Part shown: positions 46,487 through 57,656 of the stretch, piece after piece
Layout: every line of letters begins with the position of its first letter
How positions within the stretch are numbered: position 1 is the first letter of the stretch
Assembly: GCA_021442155.1 (NCBI GenBank)
Contig: CM038228.1
Coordinates: 9,899,179-9,963,178 of the forward strand
Source of the DNA: Cymbidium sinense
Lineage: Eukaryota; Streptophyta; Magnoliopsida; Asparagales; Orchidaceae
DNA length: 64,000 nt
Direction: 5' to 3'
Made by a program: the position numbers and the translations under genes
Notes under the pieces: model-generated
What the model was told of the DNA's origin: nothing
Databases searched by the model: none
The model's input: the letters and a program-made list of their open reading frames with translations, nothing else

Positions 46487-46809
46487 AAATATTTCAAACT
46501 TGAATTTCAATCATGGATTTCAATCATGTGATGTTGATTTGAGTTTAGAAAATCAAATAAGATTGATTTGGAGTTTTGGCTTGAAGGAAGGAAGGTGACG
46601 AATGGTTCAAGCTAAGGGTAGGCAAATTTTCTTAACACCCCTAAGGCATGACATATTCCTATGGCTAACTCTTCTAAGTCTCTAGGGCTAGGTTGAGTGT
46701 CCACCTAATCACAAGATGTGTCTTAAGACTAAGGATCCCTTAAAGTCTAAGAGGAGTCCTATGTCTAAGATGGAGGGGTTGAGAACTCACTCTAAAAATG
46801 AGGTCAACA

Positions 46810-46814
46810 AGAAT
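46810..46814. repeat. Right target-site duplication of element 2 (candidate)
   Basis: AGAAT directly follows the LTR end CAACA. It matches the left flank AAAAT at four of five positions. Confidence 0.5.
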
Positions 46815-47812
46815 TAAACACAAAATAAAAGAAATATACATAATTTATGAAATTTGATGATTATTAATGCAAGAAAAATATGAATTAAGTACCTTGAAAC
46901 TTAAAATAATGTTTTAACATCTCTAAGCTATCATTCTCCTTTCTCCATGTTGAAGATAACATTCCATCACTAAATTAGACAAGAGATTCATGAAAGAAAG
47001 CCCGGGCAAAAAAAAAAAGAAGAAGAAACATGAAATTTTAAACAACACTTTCACAATATCAAGTAAAGGTGAAAAAAATAATATTCTCTTCAGATACTTA
47101 CATAGTTACATTATTCTATTAGTTGCTCTTATCTTATACCTAAAATAAATATACTTCTAGACTTCTACGAAATAAAATTTAGTTCATAATAAAAATATCT
47201 CAAGAATGAATGTGTGAAGCCTCATACACAATCATAATGACATCAATGAAAAAATATATGAAAAAAATTTAAAAAAATTAGAAGGACTCGAGAATAATTT
47301 GGTAGTAATGAAATTCAAGCAACAGTCTAAAATTACCTCCTAAGTTGCCTTGAGCCATCCAATTGGGGAGTAATTCAACAAATATGACCATAATATGAAT
47401 CTAAAGCATCAACTTTATATGAGCCAAAGAAAAAAAGAATCAAAATTTGATTAACATGAAATCAAAAGCAGAAAGAAAAAAATTGACCCCAAGTTGCTCA
47501 GACCATCCATTAAAATGTAAGCTAAAAATACTGTTGCAACATCATGGAGTACATGCATAAAGCCATAAAAGGAAGAAAATCATATTACTTAAATCATCAT
47601 AGTCCTTCTATTAGCCCACCACATAAATCTTAACATAAAGAATTATAGAAACATTTAAGCATAGGCCATAGAGCTATCAACACAATAGTACGATCACAGG
47701 ATCATATATGAGCACACAAGCTAGAAAGTACAATATTTTTCAAAAAAAAGTTCAAAAATATAGTTTTCATCCATCAAAGGTCTAATGGCAATTATAGAAA
47801 TATGAGAAAAGA
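46815..47812. other. AT-rich spacer between element 2 and hAT relic
   Basis: No gene seen. An A-rich run at 47,008-47,030 follows AGCCCGGGC. This may include the 3' untranslated part and terminus of the hAT element, but no terminal inverted repeat pair could be fixed. Confidence 0.4.
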
Positions 47813-49880
47813 TTAATTTTCCATATTAACTGAATGATCATCATCTTCCCTATCAATTTGAGTGGAGGTACTCATAATATTTTTTATATTTTCAAGTTCA
47901 AAGTCCGTAATTCTACAAGAAATAAATGTTTTTAACTTAGAAATATGCAATTTATGAAATATGTAAGAAGTGGAATTAAAACTATGTTCCAACTTCCAAC
48001 CTTGGTCACCATATAACCAATCATTTGTGCATACTAGTGCCTCAATAATTTCATGTTTTAGTGCACTTCGATATTGATCAAGAATTCTTCCATTATTACT
48101 AAATGCACTTTCTAAATCAATAGTCAAAATTGGTATACACAAATCATCACAAGCCATCACAGCAACTTTATGAAACTTATATTGGTTACCTCTCCAATAG
48201 TGTAAAATATCTAGCTCAACTTTTTTGTCAATCCTATGCTTATCTAGTAAAGCTCGGACTTTCTTGGCATGCTATCTTCATCCTCAAAAGAATCAAAGTC
48301 CTTACAAATTATAAAAAATGAGATATGATAAATATTAACATAATGAAACATGTAAGATTGAATTGACTTAAAAATTATAAGTAGTACCTGTAAAATTTGA
48401 GATTTAATAATCATTGAGTTGGATGTTCTTGAACTATCACAATGTGTTGCTCGAGTTACTGTTGATTTTTGTGCTAAGAAACCTTTAATATTTGAGTTTG
48501 AATAATTCTTGAACAATGATATTTTTTCCCTCATCTTTGCAACTTCACTTTAGCAATCACCCCCATATAGTTTCTTATAACACCACTCAACAAAATTGAA
48601 CTTATATCTTGGATCAAGGATGACATTGCAAGAATTATACAAAATTATACCAATACTTTTCAAACTTTATGAGCATGTTCATTGCCATAGTTTTAATGTA
48701 GTCATGAGCACTTGAACTTTCATATTTCAATGTTGCATATGTTGTAGAGATCCTAGGAAAGTAAAGATTTACGAGGATATTTTGTGCTATAGAAACACAA
48801 GTAATCTCATAAAATAAAGCTAAGTTGCATATATTTCCTCATTTTTACTCATTATTTGAGCCAATTTGTAATTTGAAAGAAAATAATAGAGAGTAATCAG
48901 TATAATATAAAGTAAAGTTCCATCTAGTAGGAACATCTTATCTCAACCTATTCTTTTCATCATGGTAGCTTTGTCTCACACACTCTAAAATTCTTTATTT
49001 TCTAGCTTGAGATCCCTTTACATATTTAATACTATCACAAACCTTTGTGATTAATCCATCTATTTTCTTCAAACCTTCTTGAACAATTAAATTTATAATA
49101 TGTGCACAACATCGTATATGAAAGAATTCCCCATTACAAAGAAGGCCACCTCTTAAATTCAATAGATACATTGTTAGTAGAAGCATTATCTAAAGTAATA
49201 ATGAAAATCTTTTTTGTTTAATTTCCCAATCATTTAAAAATGTTTGTATTGCTTCAAATAATACAAGACCATCATGTGGTGGTGGCATAAAACCAAAGTT
49301 CAAAATTTTTTTGTAATCTCCAAGCCTGATTAATGAAATGTGTCAAACTTACAAATCCATCAATGTTAATATAAGTCCACAAATCGGATATCAAGTAAAT
49401 TCAGCTGGTTTGTTTTACTAAACATTATCTTTATTTGTCCTTTCTCTCTTAGAAATATTTTTTTGCAATCATTTCTAATTGTGTATTTCTTGAGGTGTAA
49501 GTCCAGAAGATAAAGTAAAAGTCAAACCAGCCATTCAATAGCTTGAAATGGTAAATCATGCATGATAATGTAAGCGGTAAGTAAATCATAGAACTCTTGT
49601 TGGTAAAACTTAGCTTTAATCATAGAGAAAGTTGTACTATAATTACTTTGTAGAATAAGTTGTCCTATATTACATGTATCCCTCTTCTTACAAGTTTGCA
49701 AATGTCATTTTAAATTACCAGTGTTGAACTTACTATCACATATGTAACTTGCACCACACATCTTGCATTTATATCTTTGTTTCAAGTGGCAAATAGAGTT
49801 GGGGTAATTTTAATTGCAAAAGAGGTGATTTGTTATTGTTTGATTAAATTTTAATTTCGAAAAGGGAATCTCACTTGCAA
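47813..49880 (-). pseudogene. hAT-family (Ac-like) transposase, decayed
   Basis: Three hAT modules are readable in minus order. At about 49,690-49,790 is a BED-type zinc finger: CKMCGASY, then LQTCKKR with the paired histidine just before a stop. At 48,995-49,186 is the start of the catalytic region with FHIRCCAHIINLIVQEGL. At 47,813-48,160 is the C-terminal dimerisation domain with IPILTIDLESAFSNNGRILD and ALVCTNDWL, the most conserved hAT signature. The family is a cut-and-paste DNA transposase of about 650-700 aa. Here stops and frame changes interrupt it (48,244-48,534 is another fragment), so it is a relic. The N-terminal side ends abruptly against copia sequence near 49.9 kb. Confidence 0.9.
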
Positions 49881-49929
49881 AATTTAGCTTCATTATATTC
49901 TTTCTTCATTTTCAACTGATTTTTAATGA

Positions 49930-51047
49930 ATTTAGCTGTAACTTACGGGTTAATGTAGGCAAAACACCTTGTCTGGTATTATGTATAGGGAGAAAATCAC
50001 CATTTGCAAATCGATACTTGTTGAGAACCATAATATTGTTTTGGGTGCGCAATTGTTCAATATCTCGTGTTAAATGAGTAGCAGAATTTAATATCCAATT
50101 TGAATTTGCTCCAACAAAAAATGCTTTATGTGACGGTTTGTAGGAGAGATCAGCACGATACCAACATTTGAATGCAAAATGTCCTAGTTTGTGGCATATT
50201 TGACATTCAACAAGTGTAGAAGTAGATTTGTTTTGATTCCATGAATTGTATTTACTATTTGTATTGTCAGTAAGTTTGTCACTGTGCTAGAATCTATTGT
50301 TGAATGAGGCTGAATTTCATCCTCTAGATGGTTTGTATGGGATACGAATTCTTCCTTTATTTCTAGTTGCAAGAGCAAATTGTTGTTCTTAAGTGTTGAT
50401 TGAAAGTGATTCTTTAACTGCATCTACCGTTAAATTAAGCTCTTCACTGCATAAAAGTACATAAAATCACCCAAATGAATTGGTTGAAGATGTGTGCATA
50501 TAGCAGTCTTGAATGCTTGATAAGAAGAAGGAAGACCATTTAAAGTATAGAGTATTATATCTTCAGGAGAAAGGGCGATCCAGAAGTTGCTATAGCATCA
50601 CATTTGCTTTTGATTTTAGATAAATAGTTCATCATGTTTTTATCTTTCATTGATATATGATGTAGTTCATTATTTAGCTGTAAGATTCGAGAACGATTAG
50701 TGGATTGAAGTCTCTTTTCAATAGTTCCCCAAATTTCAAAACAAGTATCCAGGTTGGTGGCATACGGTAAAAGCTGTGATGAAATTGTGGAGAAAAGAGA
50801 TGCTGCTAAGTTTTGATCCTTAAGAATCCAAGTGTTGTAGGTCTGATTGTTTAGTACAGATTGTCTACAATTTGCTTTAGTGGTGTGGACATAGTTCCAT
50901 CTAGATATCCGTCAAATCCATTAGCGGTGAATAATTTCGGGATTTGGGATCACAAAGGATAGTTTTCGATGTTAATTGAATGTTTATCACCCGTTCTAAC
51001 ATTTGCCATAAGGAATTTCGGTGAGAAGGAATGGTGATATCGGTCAT
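49930..51047 (-). pseudogene. Ty1/copia gag and protease start, decayed
   Basis: Minus-strand reading from the ATG at 51,047 (MTDITIPSHRNSLW). A gag segment with IPKLFTANGFDGYLDGT lies at about 50,880-50,960. The CCHC zinc knuckle CQICHKLGHFAFKC lies near 50,165-50,210. The protease beginning WILNSATHLTRD lies near 50,060-50,105, where the family has W-L-D-S-G-A-T-x-H; here the catalytic Asp is changed to Asn and a residue is missing. Several stops interrupt it. Integrase, RT and the second LTR are absent, the relic ending near 49.9 kb at the hAT sequence. Confidence 0.85.
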
Positions 51048-51159
51048 TTTAATTTCTAAGTGATTGTTGTGAGGTAGGCGTAGAGGATGTCGATGTATCC
51101 ATAGATGATAATAGCAAATGGAAGAGTTTACCCAAAAGAAAACTGGTGACTCAATAAGA

Positions 51160-51171
51160 GCTCCGATACCA
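51160..51171 (-). promoter_or_regulatory. Copia primer-binding site
   Basis: The minus strand reads TGGTATCGGAGC, one base from the standard initiator-Met tRNA PBS (TGGTATCAGAGC). It directly abuts the LTR. Confidence 0.85.
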
Positions 51172-51502
51172 TGTGAATAAGTTGATCATCCATCTTCTTG
51201 TTTAGATGAATCTGCAATGCATGATGATAATACAGAAAAGTAAAGAATAAAGATAGCAGCATTAATGAGAATCGAAGGATAAAGCAGAAAACCAAAGAGA
51301 ATAAAGCATAGCTAAAATATATTCAGCCATATTCTGAGGTACAGTAATGGAGGTATATATAGAAGAAGTTAGTTATCATCCAATGATTAGGATTAATCTA
51401 TTATGATCAGGTGGTAGTGACTGAGATAAAAATAGAGGTATGATTGAGCTCTTATATCAGCAGTGTATCAGATTGCTTATTAGTTCTCTTTCTCTCGCAA
51501 CA
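51172..51502 (-). repeat. Copia 5' LTR (331 bp)
   Basis: On minus the repeat starts TGTTGCGAGAG (51,502) and ends TTATTCACA (51,172), with TG...CA ends and the PBS immediately after. No second copy was seen in the window, so the limits rest on ends and PBS only. It lies 0.9 kb upstream of PPCK. Confidence 0.7.
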
Positions 51503-52439
51503 AATCCCCGGGTTATGTTTGGTCTGAGAATCTTATGACTTTTAAGTAATGCAAATACAAGAGCATTTCCAAAGCAATTAATTTCACTGTATTATCTTAA
51601 AAATATATTTTATCTTATCAAATAATTTTACAACTAATCTATTTATAACAATATATATATATATATATATATATAATATCAGTTTTTTTTAATTTTAATA
51701 ATTAATGTCCTTTTGATTTTAAATTTTATGTTCATAAATACTCTGAACCTTATTTGTATTATTTTATGAGTACACTTATATTTTCTTTAATTTGAAAGAA
51801 ATGAAAATGTAACTTGCTTAAACTGAACAATAATTTATTTACATAGCTCATGGGATTGTGCTTTTGATCGGTTTAAATGATTTTATTAATTCATTAGATG
51901 CACCAATTATTTTTAGTCATAAAATTTTAAAAATTAAATTGATCAAATTATTTTTTAAACTACATTAAAATAATCAAACTTAAATTTGGTCAGCTCAATT
52001 TGATTTTGAATGAATAAAAATATAATTAATTTTAATATTGAACATAATTATTTTAGCTCAAATAATATATATTAAAAGTTAAAATTTATATTTTTGAATA
52101 ATATCTACATAATTTTTTAAAAACAATTACTTATTTACGACAAAGAATTTGGACCCACGTTTAAATTTACAATCAAAAATATATTTTTTTGTATTTGATT
52201 TTCTTTTCATCGCAAAGCTGTCGAGACGGACGTTGGCTGTGAGATTTGGATATTTCCAAAAATAAATATAAAATCCCAACATTTCTGAAGATAAACTCAT
52301 CGAAGTCTTTAAATTGAGAGCGTTCCTCCTCAATACTCATTCCTCTACATTGCCCTCCGCTTCACCCTGCTCCGCATTCAGATAACGTTCCAAAAATAAT
52401 TACAGATTCTCTTCACGGCATTGAGAAAGAGAGAGAGAG
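51503..52439 (+). promoter_or_regulatory. PPCK upstream region
   Basis: AT-rich sequence with a (TA)n run at about 51,651-51,674. A TATA box candidate TATAAAA lies at 52,267-52,273, about 170 bp before the start codon. A (GA)n stretch (52,425-52,439) runs directly into the ATG. No TE coding sequence is seen in the last 900 bp, so this is likely the native promoter and 5' UTR. Confidence 0.6.
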
Positions 52440-53401
52440 ATGGACGAGGATTTGGAGCGGGACTTCCGCATCGGAGAACTGCTCGGCCACGGACAGTTCG
52501 GTGCTGTTTACCGATGCGTTTCTGTCTCTACCGGCAAGGCCTTCGCAGTGAAAATCATGGACAAGTTCTCAACTTTCTTCAACCGCCACTCGGTCTACTC
52601 GGAGATCAAGCTCACGCTCCTTGCCGCCTCCGGGAACACACGCTGCATTCAGATTCATAATGTCTACGAGGACTTGGCAGCCGTCTATGTAATCCTTGAT
52701 CTCTGTCCTGGCTCTGATCTCTTTTACCGAATTGTCCGTCACGGACCCTTTCACGAGAGCCAGGCCGCTGCGCTCATCACAGAACTGGTCCAAGCTATTG
52801 CTGAATGCCACCGCCGTGGCATCGTACATCGAGATATTAAACCGGAGAATATCTTATTTGATTCCAATGGCTGTGTAATTCTCGCAGATTTTGGCTGCGC
52901 CGCGTTATTCAAAAAGGACGCAAAAGCTTTGAAGGGAAGAGTGGGAACGCCTGCTTATATGGCGCCGGAGGTGATCGTCGGCCAAGAGTACGACGAGAAG
53001 GTGGATGTGTGGAGCGCTGGGGTCGTCCTCTACGTGATGTTGAGCCAGACATTACCGTTCAATGGTAATTCCGAAGAAGAGATATTCTCTGCTGTGAAAA
53101 AAGGTGATCCACTTTGCTTTCCCAAGGAATTTTTCCATTGGTCATCGCCTGAAGCAGAGGATCTGATAATGAAGATGCTGGATAGAGATCCAGCCAGGAG
53201 GCACTCAGCAGAGCAAGTGCTCAGTGAGTTCACTTCCAAATTCAGTTCTTTAGAAAACAAATATATATATATTTTTCATATATATTCAGATTTCACCAAT
53301 ATGATGTTATTAATTTATTATTATTTTGATTTGGATTATTTACAGGGCATCCGTGGATTACGAAAATGACAGTGCCATGGAGACAACAGTGCTGCACATG
53401 A
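52440..53401 (+). CDS. PPCK: Phosphoenolpyruvate carboxylase kinase
   Basis: Ser/Thr kinase that phosphorylates the N-terminal serine of PEP carboxylase in the cytosol, easing malate inhibition; a Ca2+-independent relative of CDPKs reduced to the kinase domain. Exon 1 is 52,440-53,223 and exon 2 is 53,346-53,401, giving 279 aa (family about 270-285). All kinase motifs are intact: glycine loop GHGQFG (residues 16-21), Lys38 in AVKIM, Glu55, HRDIKPEN (130-137), DFG (150-152), APE (175-177). Splicing restores the usual VLRHPWIT ending, followed by a short tail ending CCT. There are no EF hands or autoinhibitory segment. One intron near the 3' end is the typical PPCK structure. The family is controlled mainly at transcript level. 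PEPC-kinase-related proteins (PEPRK) are longer, so PPCK is preferred. Confidence 0.93.
53224..53345 (+). other. PPCK intron (122 bp)
   Basis: Donor A|GTGAGT at 53,223/53,224 and acceptor TTTACAG| at 53,345. The intron is AT-rich. If retained, the frame stays open through it and into exon 2 in another frame, giving a 309-residue protein with an altered C-terminus lacking HPWIT. Confidence 0.9.
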
Positions 53402-53807
53402 ATTTAAGTTCTATTGCATTTTGTAAACTGATTGCAGTAAATAGAAGACAATGTAGTTTTTTTATCTCTCATCTATTACCAGAAGTAACCGTTACCGTCG
53501 ATCGGCTCTCCTCCTCTCCTTCAATTTACATTCTTTCTCCTCTATTTCTCATTTCTTCTTTACTTTTTTTTTCTCCTCTTAAATCCTTGTCAGAAATGCT
53601 GTCCAGAGCTTTGATTCTCATTTTTGATATTTCAAAACGTTTGCAATTGGCTATTTATTTTAAGTTTACTCTGCACTTACGAGTCATTTAAGGCGTTTCC
53701 TTTTAGTATGTTATTTCAAAAGAAAAGAAAATTTGTAATATAAGTTTTCAAAAATGCTGCATAGAGACAAACAAGTTTTGAAGATTCCTATGAATGAAAT
53801 TGCATTC
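53402..53807 (+). other. PPCK 3' flank
   Basis: Presumed 3' UTR and flank, with a pyrimidine-rich stretch at 53,500-53,590. No canonical AATAAA was identified. The first target-duplication copy of the LINE (53,794-53,804) lies at its end, about 0.4 kb after the PPCK stop. Confidence 0.5.
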
Positions 53808-54632
53808 TTTTTTTTTTTTTTTTTGAAGAATTTAAGGGCCGAAGCCCAATTGTATTCCAAAAGTGAGGTTACAAAAGAAACTAATCCCTTACAGGACTGA
53901 AGCAAAAAGGAAAAGACTAAACTAGAATAACAATTCTAGAAACATGATCATAGCACTAGCTGAAAAAGAAAATTACGAAAAGGAGCTACGATGCACATAT
54001 GGACTCGATACAAAATACATCGAGATGCCCAAAACTAACAACATATACAATCATATGTGTACGACATGAAAGTCCCCTCACGGTTGTCAAGCGCCTCAAA
54101 CAATCCCAAATATCCTTCTTTTGCAGAATCTGCCATCAAAGAGGGATCGTGGTTCTTGGTGACCATGAGGAGGAGGAAATTATCTAAAGTTGTGCAAGGA
54201 TAACCTCATCATCGTCCATTCCAAAAGCAACAGAGCACCACCAATAGAATACCGAAAGCAGCGGAAGAAGATCAAGATATCATCGTCCATCCTCTCGGTG
54301 TATGCCAACACAAAGAGAATTAAAGCAGAGACCGCAGAACAACCTCATCATCCATGGCAAAAGCGTGAAAGAACCACAAAACCCTACCAGGAACTCGGAT
54401 GAAACAGAAAGAAACAAGAAAATATCCGAAGCCTACTTATGGGTTCAGCATGAGAGAAAGAGCCTGACTTGACAAAGGATAGCCCACTTCATCGAAGCAA
54501 GAGAGAAAGAAGCACAAAAAACAGCATAATGACATCCGAAAAAATTAAGAAGCGGTGTAATGAAAAAGAGTTAAGGAGGTAATAGTTCCTCCAATTCGAT
54601 TAAATCTGCGTTGGGCCAAGCAACTTTCAATT

Positions 54633-55072
54633 TCAACTTTTTTTTTGGCGAAACCCTTTCTTTAACGATTTGATAAAGGCAAATGGGAGATAGGTAGAAG
54701 AAAAGAGACGATTATTCCTTTCTCTCCACAGGGTATAAACAAGAACAGAAATAATCAAATAGTGTAATCTTTGTAACATTTTATGCTCCCCTTCATTGAT
54801 AAAATTGAAAGGAAGAGTACTCAATAGGAACTAATTTGGGATAAGAGCTCTCACCAATTTCATAGCCAAGGATATTCAAAAAATAAATGGTTATGAGATT
54901 CTAAAACAGAATGACAAAAACAGCAAGGGAGTTGAGTTCCAATCCCTTTGTATGCTAACTTATCAGATAATTTGAGACCCTGTATAAATGCCATCCAACA
55001 ATAGAGAGCATAGTTGATAGAATAGCCTTTAAACCATATTCCCTTGGTCCAATCTAAAGGGGTGAGAATCAA
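54633..55072 (-). pseudogene. LINE: zf-RVT and C-terminal region
   Basis: Minus strand 54,860-55,072 reads W-x6-W then CCFCHSVLESHNHLFFEYP, the C-x2-C...H-x3-H/C region of plant LINE ORF2. Minus strand 54,633-54,824 adds YTLWRERNNRLF, the conserved tryptophan/RERN block close to the ORF end. The last HLFF-x-C cysteine is replaced by tyrosine. Confidence 0.8.
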
Positions 55073-55714
55073 AGATAGCTTCTCTAAAGTCCTTGGTAGA
55101 AGGAGAATTAGAGTTAAGCCAACTTAATGAATTAAGCCATCCTTTGTTGGTTTCCAAGATCTTTATGGACAACCAAGGATGAGAGGTCTCAAGTAAAGTA
55201 GGAAGGTTCCAATGCCCATTTTGTATAAAGTGTGGACCTTTAAATCATCAGAGGGTTCAAATGTTTCAGCCCATTTACTCCCAACCAGTAACAAAGAGAA
55301 TGCCCATTACACCAAGGATCATAATATAAAGAAAAGCATTACCTTGACTTGAAATTTCGGTTTGTTCCTAAATTTTTCAACTTTCAAATTTCCAAAGTGG
55401 AGAAACTCTAAAATGCATGGATTCCATAGTGAGGTATATTTAGCTAAACACCAATTAGCAAAGGAGAATCTCTCTTACAAATTTTCCACATTAATTTCAA
55501 TTTCATCAGTTAATAGGCGAAGTAGAGTAACCAACTCCACCTTTTCTTTGGGTAAAGTAGTGGTTCCCAAGCAATAGTATGCAACTTTTTTTAGAATGAT
55601 AGAAAAATTTAGTAAAAGCAAATTTTTTTAATAATACCATAAGAATAGCCATAGACGAAACCGATTATGATAAGTAACTATTTATAGAAGATCTGATAAG
55701 CTGCAACCTTCCTC

Positions 55715-56950
55715 CTAATGAGAGGAATTTACTTTTCCAGCCTGCCATCCATACATGTAGTCTATCAAAGAGAGGAGTGAAATGAGCCATCTTAATTGTA
55801 CCTTTAATAAGAGGAAGACCCAAATATTTGAAAGGAAAGAACCCAATTGAATAAAGATGTGTGAATTATCCATTTTCCTTGAAGAGAGGCATAGGGATGA
55901 TTTAGAATAATTCACATCAAGTCCCAAATAATACTTAAGAGATTGAAGAATGGACTTGAGTGAAGTAAATGTAGAGGGATCAACATTACCCATCACAAGG
56001 AGATCATGACATATAAGAGATGAGAGAGAATTGTCCATAAAAGTAATAGGATTATATAATCCTTTATTAATCTCATTTTCTAACATACATGAGAATGTGT
56101 CCATGGCCACAGTAAAGAGGAAAGGAGACAATGGGTAGCCCTGTCTGAGGCCATTGGAGGAAAAGAAATAACCCGAAATATTCCCATTTAACACAATAGA
56201 GAAAGGCACATCAGAAATACAAGCTTCCACCCAAGTAGTAAATCTCATGGGAAAACCTTTATCTAGAAGTCTATGGATCAAGGCTTTCTATTGATTTTAT
56301 CAAAAGCTTTTTCAAATCAATTTTAGCTAAAAGTAAGAGCAATTGGAGGTGAGAACTCATTACATATCTCAAAGGCCATTGCGGTTCGAGATGTCCTTTA
56401 ACAAAGGCGATTGAGTGTTGATAATAGAAGGGAGAAATCTCTTCATACGATTTTGCAAGGATTTTGGCCACCACTTTATAGAATGTATTGCATAAAGAGA
56501 TAGGATGATAATCTTCAATTCTATTAGAGTGTTTCACCTTTGGTATGAAAGTTAAAGAGTATGCTTGAAACATTGGGCAATCTAGAATTCTTGAAAAAAG
56601 CGCATTAACAAAAGATTTGCTGTAATACTCAAGAGTCAATGTAGAACTTGGAATTAAAACCATCGGACCGGAGATTTGTTTTCACGATATTTTTCAAGGT
56701 AGCAATAATTTCTGTTGAAACATGAATTAATGATGACAAATCCGGGGAAAATTTTGCACTGGAATAACTAGAGAGTCATCACGGTTGAAAAGATCCTCAT
56801 AATACCTACAAAAAATTTCAGTAATATCCTTTTGATCAGAAGACACCCAAATCGGTTTGCACTTCTCTAATCAGTTGCTCCATTCTTTAATTGAAAGGTA
56901 GATTTCAAATCATCATCCGAATGAATAAGCCATGCCTTAGCTCTGTTTAA
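55715..56950 (-). pseudogene. LINE: reverse transcriptase, decayed
   Basis: The 56,271-56,663 segment has LTFIPKVKHSNRIEDYHPIS and YKVVAKILAK, the RT entry block. The 55,715-56,281 segment has the helix block SNGLRQGYPLSPFLF followed by LICHDLLVMGN where the family has a Y/F-A-D-D box. One residue of the box is gone and only one Asp remains, so catalysis is lost. A frame change lies between the two parts near 56,275. Confidence 0.85.
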
Positions 56951-57199
56951 TCCATAGCATTTCTTTTATAAGTAGCTCAGAATATCTATGTTTGATCTCC
57001 TTGGCATCTTGAATGAAATGAATGTTATAAGGATCTTTCTTGATTCTAAGAACCTCACTTTGTTGACTTTAACAATATTGATTTCTTTGTTGTAAGGGAG
57101 AGATATCCCATATCTACCTTTCATCATATTTCTAACAAGTTTAAGCTTGATAGAAAGGACATAAAAGGATCTCCTTGAATGAAGTTGTTCCAAACCTCC

Positions 57200-57646
57200 A
57201 TAATGTCCTCCTTAAACCCAGCTTTAAGGTCCAATAATTCTAAAAGGAAGCGATGAGATGCCAAAGAAGGAGATTGAGAAGAGTTACCGAGAGTGATCCG
57301 ATGATCTTGGAGGAGGACTTTATAAAGGAAGATGGAAACGTCTCAATCCGGTTGGAATTACAAAGACCGATCAATCTTAGAGTAAATGGGATGTTCCAAG
57401 CTGATTAAACCGTAAAATGTAAGCGGTGCTGAAGCTCCATTATCATTAACACAATCTTTAAATTCCAAGAAGAGTTGAAAGAAACCAGTTACCCCTTATT
57501 TATCCTTAGCACTTAAGGACAATTGAAATCACCTAAAATAATCCAAGGAAGAGCATTAACAGCAAATCCTTTGGGAGGACCACAAGGAGGATACATAGAA
57601 TCATTTTGATAGATACTTGTTGAAAGCTATTAAAGGGTAACCATGG
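57200..57646 (-). pseudogene. LINE: endonuclease fragment
   Basis: At about 57,525-57,565 the minus strand reads LPWIILGDFN, the signature of the apurinic-type endonuclease of LINEs. Downstream (57,200-57,500) the frame decays. The N-terminal part of the domain is missing beyond the 5' truncation point. Confidence 0.7.
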
Positions 57647-57656
57647 ATGAATTGCA

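Larger units (their letters stand above)
19877..46809 (-). mobile_element. Element 2: 26.9 kb Ty3/gypsy (Tat/Ogre-like) retrotransposon
   Basis: Two long direct repeats (19,877-27,414 and 39,167-46,809) flank an 11.75 kb internal region containing, in minus-strand order, PBS, hairpin-rich leader, gag, RT, RNase H, second RNase H, integrase and a repeat-rich 3' region. On minus, each LTR starts TGTTGACC and ends TTCTAACCCA. Flanks AAAAT/AGAAT suggest one insertion event. Domain order RT-RNH-aRNH-INT and dual RNase H point to the Tat/Ogre branch. All frames carry stops or frameshifts and the protease is missing, so it is inactive by itself. LTRs of about 7.5 kb are far above the usual plant range. 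Confidence 0.85.
39167..46809 (-). repeat. Element 2: 5' LTR (7,643 bp)
   Basis: Partner of 19,877-27,414. On the minus strand it begins TGTTGACC at 46,809 and ends ACCCA at 39,167. In transcription order it holds a hairpin-rich first kilobase (46.8-45.7 kb), a region dense in TTGACC/GGTCAA (45.7-44.6 kb), a GC-richer island (43.55-43.85 kb) and then AT-rich sequence. Open stretches such as 44,382-44,708 are short and not conserved as frames in the other LTR. Confidence 0.85.
53808..57646 (-). mobile_element. LINE-type non-LTR retrotransposon, 5'-truncated
   Basis: Minus-strand element ending in a poly(A) tail (17 T on plus at 53,808-53,824). In its own order it carries an endonuclease fragment (motif near 57,530), reverse transcriptase (about 56,663-55,715) and a zf-RVT cysteine region with a C-terminal W-R-E-R-N block (55,072-54,633). 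Candidate target duplications are ATGAAATTGCA (53,794-53,804) and ATGAATTGCA (57,647-57,656). Only some 120 bp precede the endonuclease GDFN motif, so the 5' end is truncated as usual for LINEs. Frames are broken. Confidence 0.8.

Noticed and set aside
52569..52829. 86-codon minus-strand frame
   Set aside because: Shadow of the PPCK exon on the opposite strand.
53326..53691. 121-codon plus-strand frame after PPCK
   Set aside because: It starts inside the intron, crosses exon 2 in a different frame and continues into the 3' flank, with no domain.
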